Shown one piece after another: positions 6,232 to 10,323 of a DNA stretch of 10,323 nucleotides. Below the pieces are notes generated by a model. It did no database searches. It was given only the letters and a program-made list of their open reading frames with translations, and was not told the DNA's origin. The DNA lies in assembly GCA_030040175.1 (NCBI GenBank), contig JASHUF010000031.1:1-10323 (forward strand). The letters run 5' to 3'. The DNA comes from Acidobacteriaceae bacterium. GTDB lineage: Bacteria > Acidobacteriota > Terriglobia > Terriglobales > Acidobacteriaceae. Position numbers and translations under genes: made by a program. Each line of letters starts with the position of its first letter. The first letter of the stretch is position 1.

Positions 6232-6840
6232 ATGTCACTCACGCTCGTTGAAAACGCCCACGAAGGCCTGAAGCCAAATACGCAACAGGCAAGGAACCAC
6301 GATCAACGCAACGCTGTCGAAGCAGCCCGGGGTGCGGATGTAACCTCCGCGTCATTGGAGCAGAGCCAAGTCACTTACGTGCCGGCCGGGACCGGTCGAT
6401 CCTACAAGAGTCCCATCGATCAGGTCACAGTACTTCTCACCGGCGAACAAACCGGCGGCGCCTTTTTCATGGCAGAGGCGACTGTTCCGCCGGGCTGCGG
6501 CAACCCTCCGCACATTCATAGCCGCGAAGACGAAACCTTCTACCTCCAGGAGGGAACACTGACTATCCAGGTCGGCGACAAGACGCTGACTGCGTCGCCA
6601 GGCGACATGGTCAAGCTCCCTCGCGGCGTTATGCATTACTTCCAGAACACGGGGAACGTGGATGCAAAGTTTCTGGTTATGGCTGCACCGGCTGGCCTGG
6701 AGCAGTTCTTTGAAGAAGGATTCTATCCTGCCGCCGAATGGCCAGACGCGATGCCACCTATGAATGACGCGTTCATGGCTAGAGTGCTCACGGCCGCGGC
6801 CAAGTGCGGTTTGACGCTCCTTCCCCCGCATAGCAGCTAA
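6232..6840 (+). CDS. Cupin domain protein (quercetin dioxygenase-like)
   Basis: This 202-residue protein starts at ATG 6232, with AGGAG (6217-6221) upstream; an in-frame TTG at 6199 is not needed. Residues ~60-165 are a single cupin_2 barrel. Motif 1 is PPHIHSREDETFYLQEG, with His, His and Glu metal ligands. Motif 2 is GDMVKLPRGVMHYFQNTG, with the fourth ligand His. All four usual metal-binding residues are present, so it may be an active Fe or Mn dioxygenase, isomerase or ligand-binding protein; relatives are often named quercetin 2,3-dioxygenase-like. The first ~35 residues are polar and probably disordered, with no signal peptide. It is divergent from the split-barrel/GAF operon and sits next to the phased repeats, so I infer control by that regulator. 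The fold is near certain; the substrate is unknown. Confidence 0.9.
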   Translation: MSLTLVENAHEGLKPNTQQARNHDQRNAVEAARGADVTSASLEQSQVTYVPAGTGRSYKSPIDQVTVLLTGEQTGGAFFMAEATVPPGCGNPPHIHSREDETFYLQEGTLTIQVGDKTLTASPGDMVKLPRGVMHYFQNTGNVDAKFLVMAAPAGLEQFFEEGFYPAAEWPDAMPPMNDAFMARVLTAAAKCGLTLLPPHSS

Positions 6841-6905
6841 GAGTCGGGCCAAGTTGTCACTCGGCCTGGCGAACGATGAAGAAACAGTGAAAGAGGAGGC
6901 ATGCC

Positions 6906-7214
6906 ATGCAGGTAACTCATCCGCACCTGGTGGGCGATTGCGGCGCAAGAGCACGCCGCACAATTCGCGGGCGGGCGGCGCGAAGCAACCCGCCCACTGG
7001 AGGATCGATCATGCAGGACATGCCGCCGCTTCCTGAACTCAGTATTGACGATCTGATCGCCGCTCTCAACGTCGCCGTGTATCACTGCTGCTCCGGCGAC
7101 AGGACGACTTCACCAAGCGTGGAAGGTTTGGGACTGCGTTTGTTAAAACCTTGTCGGCATCGGAATTGCGACTCGATCTCGTTACCTGATGTCAATGATT
7201 CGTGGTCGGCTTAA
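6906..7214 (+). CDS. Small hypothetical ORF with two possible starts
   Basis: Two in-frame starts have good Shine-Dalgarno sites. ATG 6906 (102 aa) follows AGGAGG at 6894-6899. ATG 7011 (67 aa) follows GGAGG at 6999-7003. The 35-residue extension is Arg/Gly/His-rich and looks less protein-like than the shorter form, which begins MQDMPPLPELSIDDLIAALN. That part is an acidic amphipathic helix, followed by a Cys pair (YHCCSGD) and a basic segment. I do not recognise a family. The 3' end overlaps the convergent regulator's stop by 23 nt. It follows the cupin gene by 65 nt and could share its transcript. The reading frame may be real only from 7011. Confidence is modest because of its size and odd composition. 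Confidence 0.4.
   Translation: MQVTHPHLVGDCGARARRTIRGRAARSNPPTGGSIMQDMPPLPELSIDDLIAALNVAVYHCCSGDRTTSPSVEGLGLRLLKPCRHRNCDSISLPDVNDSWSA
6969..6995 (+). promoter_or_regulatory. GC-rich hairpin just before the internal ribosome-binding site
   Basis: GGGCGGG (6969-6975) pairs perfectly with CCCGCCC (6989-6995) around a 13-nt loop, ending 3 nt before the GGAGG that serves ATG 7011. It could influence which of the two starts is used. It could also simply be GC-rich coding sequence if the longer form is real. Confidence 0.35.
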
Positions 7215-8379
7215 GATGATTGCGACGATATTCCCCGGGACTCACCTTTGTGAGGCGCGAAAAAACCGTCCGGAAGCGTCGAAGTTCACTGAAGCCGCAT
7301 TCTGAAGCGATTCTTGTCAGCGTTCGTTTACGCGATTCAGTAAGCAGCATCTTTGCCCTTTCCACTCGAAGCTCGTTGAGAAACGCATAGGGCGAGCTTC
7401 CAACGCTCCTGCGAAATCGCTGTTCGAGTTGCCGGCGCGATAAAATACTCAATGGCAACATACGCTCCACACCAAACACTTGGTTCAAGTGATCTCGAAT
7501 CTGCTGCACTATAGTTGCGATCTCAGCGTCCTCGATCGCCAGAACGTCAGTGGATTGACGCGCCACTACACGGTCGGGAGGAATGAGAATCGGAAGCTTT
7601 GAAGCCCGTTTGCCCTCCAGCAGCTGAGAAAGCAGACTTGCCGCCTGCCAGCCCAATTCCCGATCATTGCGCGAGACGCTCGATAACTGCGGGATACAGA
7701 ACTCGCATGCGATTGGATCATTGTCCACGCCGATAATGGCTACGTCCTCCGGCACTCGAAGACCGATCATTCTGCACGCTTCGCTCAGCATCTGCGCGCG
7801 AAGATCCCAGCTGGCCAGGATACCGACCGGGGGCTGAAGTGGTCGCAGCCAGCGCGTGAGCTCTCCTGCCACGCGGCGCAGATCACGCGCCGATCGGGCC
7901 AAAGTGGTACCGCCGATGGAACTGCAGACATACCCGGCCTCCCGAATCGCGGACTCAAATCCAATCCTGCGTTGCTCGCTATACCAGAGGCCGCGGACTC
8001 CGTAATAGCCGAACCGGCGAAACCGCCGCGCCAGGAGATGCTCCGCTGCCAGGCGCCCAACCATCTGCTGATCCAGAGTGACAGTCGGAATCCGCTCGTC
8101 TCGGACGTACCCGCCTACATTCACAATTGGAATGTCGAGTGACCTCGCCACTTTGACATCGGCCTGGCTGCCGATCAACACAAAGGCTCCGTCGCCCTCC
8201 CAGTTCCGTAGCCATTCAAAGGAGGGTGTCAGACGCTCCGGAATCTGCGTGAATACCCATCCGCCCTGATTTCTGGCGAAGTCCAGGATGCCTGGCAACA
8301 GGCGCTCAACAAAGACCACGTCGAGGGGCAGCGCCAACGCGATGTGCCTGACTCTTTTTCGTTTTGCCTTTGTCCTCAT
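7192..8379 (-). CDS. XylR-like transcriptional regulator (LacI-type sugar-binding domain + AraC HTH)
   Basis: This 395-residue protein, close to the ~390 of E. coli XylR, starts at ATG 8379 with a weak GAAGAG upstream. Residues 1-270 are a periplasmic-binding/LacI-type ligand domain: HIALALPLDVVFVERLLPGI, then RRFGYYGVRGLWYSEQRR, VGILASWDLRAQ, and VPEDVAIIGVDNDPIACEF, the classical sugar-sensor signature. Residues ~290-390 are an AraC/XylS double helix-turn-helix: MLPLSILSRRQLEQRFRR, then IASECGFSELRRFRTVFSRL and SPGEYRR. In this family the sugar ligand changes DNA binding and activates a neighbouring catabolic operon. It is divergent from the TonB remnant and the GH38 gene, so I infer that it controls them. 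The ligand is unknown. It lacks a signal peptide, as expected for a cytosolic regulator. Confidence 0.92.
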   Translation of the reverse strand: MRTKAKRKRVRHIALALPLDVVFVERLLPGILDFARNQGGWVFTQIPERLTPSFEWLRNWEGDGAFVLIGSQADVKVARSLDIPIVNVGGYVRDERIPTVTLDQQMVGRLAAEHLLARRFRRFGYYGVRGLWYSEQRRIGFESAIREAGYVCSSIGGTTLARSARDLRRVAGELTRWLRPLQPPVGILASWDLRAQMLSEACRMIGLRVPEDVAIIGVDNDPIACEFCIPQLSSVSRNDRELGWQAASLLSQLLEGKRASKLPILIPPDRVVARQSTDVLAIEDAEIATIVQQIRDHLNQVFGVERMLPLSILSRRQLEQRFRRSVGSSPYAFLNELRVERAKMLLTESRKRTLTRIASECGFSELRRFRTVFSRLTKVSPGEYRRNHLKPTTNH

Positions 8380-8484
8380 TGCTCTTCACGGATGGAGCGG
8401 AAAATGTTCACTTGCAACTATACACGCAGAAAGAATGAAGGAGGCGATGCAGCGGACAAACCGCAAGTGCGCAAAAAGGTCTGT

Positions 8485-8518
8485 TTTGTACGCTAAAAGG
8501 CCCTTGCCAGCATACAAA
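8485..8518. promoter_or_regulatory. Interrupted palindrome, candidate operator of the XylR-like regulator
   Basis: TTTGTACGCT (8485-8494) and AGCATACAAA (8509-8518) are inverted copies matching at 9 of 10 positions, separated by 14 nt, so the half-site centres are 24 bp apart. The site lies 106 nt upstream of the regulator's start and on the side facing the glycoside hydrolase. Dimeric LacI/AraC hybrids can bind such paired half-sites. This is inference from position and symmetry. Confidence 0.4.
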
Positions 8519-8570
8519 TGGCCTTATTATGCTCATCCTGATCCAAAATGTCCGTCTTTGAGCAGTCCCA

Positions 8571-8813
8571 ATGCAGGGCCCCGTGTGCGGACGACGCGAC
8601 GGCTTGGTGACACAAAGGTGCGGTGAGGCGCTCAAAAAAAGCAGCTACGCGACGAGAGGCGTTTTGGGGAGGCAGGTTGGGAGATTGCGGTTATCGACAT
8701 TGATTGTGCCTGCTGCGTTGAGCATGATGGAAATGGGGCAAAGCACGAACGGACTCATTACCGGCACGGTTCTCGATCCAACCGGCGCCGTGCAGTGGGC
8801 ATTCGTCTTATGA
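8571..8813 (+). pseudogene. N-terminal remnant of a TonB-dependent receptor
   Basis: The frame ends with MGQSTNGLITGTVLDPTGAV, the start of the carboxypeptidase-regulatory-like plug extension found at the mature N-terminus of many Acidobacteriota TonB-dependent receptors. Before it stands a signal-peptide-like stretch: basic GRQVGRLR, then hydrophobic LSTLIVPAALSMM. Normally ~1000 residues follow. Here the match breaks after about 18 residues and a TGA stops it (8811-8813). The likely original start is a TTG at 8664 or 8685 rather than the ATG at 8571, whose first ~30 residues look random. The position between a sugar-responsive regulator and a secreted glycosidase is where a SusC-like receptor would be expected. 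I read it as a deletion remnant. A short functional secreted peptide is unlikely but not excluded. Confidence 0.6.
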
Positions 8814-8889
8814 CTGCACACTATAATCAACACCCAGTTCGTTGAGACAGTTTCAAGTCCGATTTCCATAGTGGAGATGGAGACCCAAA

Positions 8890-10323
8890 TTGCTCAAGTA
8901 TCGCAAAGTGGTCCTTGTATCAGCCGCTGGAACTTTTCTCTGCGCAATGTCATATGGAATTCAGCCGGCGCGACAGATGCCGGTTGGAGACTGCGTATTT
9001 CGCATTGGTGTATTTGATGGATCTTCTGCGGAGTTCTCGCACAGTCGACCAGACGCTGATGCACGCTATGTGATCGGACATAGTATTGCGGCGAAGGATT
9101 GGTACGCTTTTCAGCCCGCGATCCCAGCGGCACAGCTGGAGAATGTCAAGGATAATGCTGCCAGTTCCAGATCGATCGAGTTTCAGCTCCGTGAAACTCC
9201 TTGGCCCATCTATAAGCTCAAGGTCTCCTTGCTCTTCGAACAGACGAGCGTCCCCTCCCTGCGGGTTGCAATCAATAACAAGTCGGGGGTCTATTACCCA
9301 GAACCAAAGCTCGATTATCGCATGGGAGATACAACAGCAGCGTTCGACCCTGTCTATTCAAACGCCGACGTTGTAGCTGCCTTTCCCGGCTCATTCCTGC
9401 ATCAAGGCCTGAACACAATTACATTGCAGGCCGTTGAAGAAGCGGTTGAGACAATTCCAGATGCCGGTTTTACTTACGATGCGGTGGAGTTGGATCGTGT
9501 GGAAGGGAAATCCGTCGACAGTGACAATTCAACGCGAATCGAGCCCACGGTCTTTTTCCGAAAGCACGAAGGCGGAGTTGCGGAGCTCGTGAATGTAACC
9601 ATACGAAGCAGAGACGAAATCAGTGCAGAAGGCACCGTATCGTTACTCCTTGGCGGCCAGACATACAAGAAAACGATCGGAGTTTCCCGCGATTTCGGTG
9701 AAGCAAGGATCACGTTTGAAGTAAATGAGTTTCCTCCTCATTCAGTTGCCAAAGTGACCTGGCAAACCGGCGTCACGAATGTGGACGCGGAGCAAGAGAT
9801 TGCACCACAAAAGAAGTGGACGCTTTTCATGGTGCCACATATCCACTTGGACGTCGGCTTCACGGACTATCAGGCAAAGGTCGCGGCGAGGCAGGCGCGC
9901 GTCATTGACGAGGCAATGGAGTTCGTATCCAAGCATCCTGATTTTCGTTTCAGCATGGATGGCGAATGGTGCCTGGAACAGTTCATGAGCACTCGGAGCG
10001 CTGCAGATCGCGATCGCCTCATAACCGCGCTCCAGAAGCAGCAACTGTTTGTTCCTGCCGAGTTCGCCAATCTTCTTACCGGCTTTCCAACTGCAGAAAC
10101 GCTGATCCGATCACTCTATCCCGGCGCCAATTTCAGTCGCAAATACAATACCCCGTTTAACTACGCCAACATCACTGACGTCCCTTCATATTCCTGGTCT
10201 TATGCGTCCATACTAGCTGCAGCAGGTATTAAGGATTTGGCTGCCGCCGCCAATAATCATCGCGCACCAGTTTTGATCCAGGGCCGCTTGAATGAGAATT
10301 CGCCTTTCTGGTGGAGAGCGCCC
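8890..10323 (+). CDS. Secreted GH38-related glycoside hydrolase with N-terminal beta-sandwich (partial at window end)
   Basis: The frame is open from 8872 to the window edge. I choose TTG 8890: GGAGA (8879-8883) lies 6 nt before it, and it yields a signal peptide, basic LKYRK then VVLVSAAGTFLCAMSYG. The next ATG (8947) would cut this off. Residues ~35-190 are a beta-sandwich with FDGSSAEF, KSGVYYPEPKLDYRMGD and GLNTITLQAVEE. It resembles the carbohydrate-binding-like domain attached to PL4-type enzymes and is preserved as a full domain. A second beta region follows to ~310. GH38 begins at VPHIHLDVGFTDY (His317, His319, Asp321), with the zinc-site H-x-D pattern, and SMDGEWCLEQF (Glu359). After 478 residues the gene leaves the window. 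The region aligned to the usual nucleophile (386-394) shows no Asp. The product is probably periplasmic or exported and acts on alpha-mannosides or similar glycans; the substrate is not deducible. Confidence 0.85.
   Translation, partial: MLKYRKVVLVSAAGTFLCAMSYGIQPARQMPVGDCVFRIGVFDGSSAEFSHSRPDADARYVIGHSIAAKDWYAFQPAIPAAQLENVKDNAASSRSIEFQLRETPWPIYKLKVSLLFEQTSVPSLRVAINNKSGVYYPEPKLDYRMGDTTAAFDPVYSNADVVAAFPGSFLHQGLNTITLQAVEEAVETIPDAGFTYDAVELDRVEGKSVDSDNSTRIEPTVFFRKHEGGVAELVNVTIRSRDEISAEGTVSLLLGGQTYKKTIGVSRDFGEARITFEVNEFPPHSVAKVTWQTGVTNVDAEQEIAPQKKWTLFMVPHIHLDVGFTDYQAKVAARQARVIDEAMEFVSKHPDFRFSMDGEWCLEQFMSTRSAADRDRLITALQKQQLFVPAEFANLLTGFPTAETLIRSLYPGANFSRKYNTPFNYANITDVPSYSWSYASILAAAGIKDLAAAANNHRAPVLIQGRLNENSPFWWRAP

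Noticed and set aside
8448..8626. Plus-strand frame starting at ATG 8448 after AAGGAGG
   Set aside because: The Shine-Dalgarno is only 2 nt from the ATG, the translation is basic and random-looking, and the frame covers the candidate operator.

Overview
The window reads like a chromosomal segment of an Acidobacteriota bacterium, probably of the Terriglobia. The grounds are inference from content: moderately high GC, a TonB-receptor N-terminus of the type common in that phylum (GQSTNGLITGTVLDPTGA), a XylR-like regulator beside a secreted GH38-type glycosidase, and dispersed intergenic palindromic elements. No 16S rRNA or other phylogenetic marker is present.

Layout. (1) Bases 1-2910, plus strand, are the tail of a type VI secretion spike cluster: the C-terminal beta-helix of VgrG, a PAAR tip protein with a ~150-residue Gln/Ala-only tail, a small helical protein overlapping it by 4 nt, and a DcrB/DUF1795-like protein. 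(2) Bases 2911-3970 hold intergenic elements: a 110-bp element with inverted ends, then two 119-bp elements in opposite orientation, differing at one base. The pair brackets a 709-bp segment with a 72-aa hypothetical gene and a tRNA-Pro(CGG) with its own promoter. (3) Bases 3971-4245 show no recognisable gene. (4) Bases 4246-6840 are a divergent locus. On the minus strand a small flavin split-barrel (PNPOx-like) protein is translationally coupled to a larger protein joining a second split-barrel-like domain, a GAF domain and a putative winged helix. On the plus strand is a cupin protein. The shared intergenic region carries four heptamers at exactly 11-bp steps, the pattern expected for an OmpR/PhoB-type winged helix. 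(5) Bases 6906-7214 carry a small hypothetical ORF with two ribosome-binding sites separated by a hairpin. (6) Bases 7192-10323 form a carbohydrate locus: a XylR-like regulator (minus), a candidate operator palindrome, the remnant N-terminus of a TonB-dependent receptor, and a secreted GH38-related protein running off the window end.

How the parts may work together: the T6SS genes would build and load a VgrG-PAAR tip. The split-barrel/GAF/winged-helix protein could sense a flavin, haem or small ligand and control its own operon and the cupin gene through the phased repeats. The XylR-like protein would control the glycoside hydrolase, whose cognate TonB receptor seems to have been lost. The candidate unusual systems are the regulator with its phased operator (4246-6231) and the family of structured palindromic elements (2912-3970).
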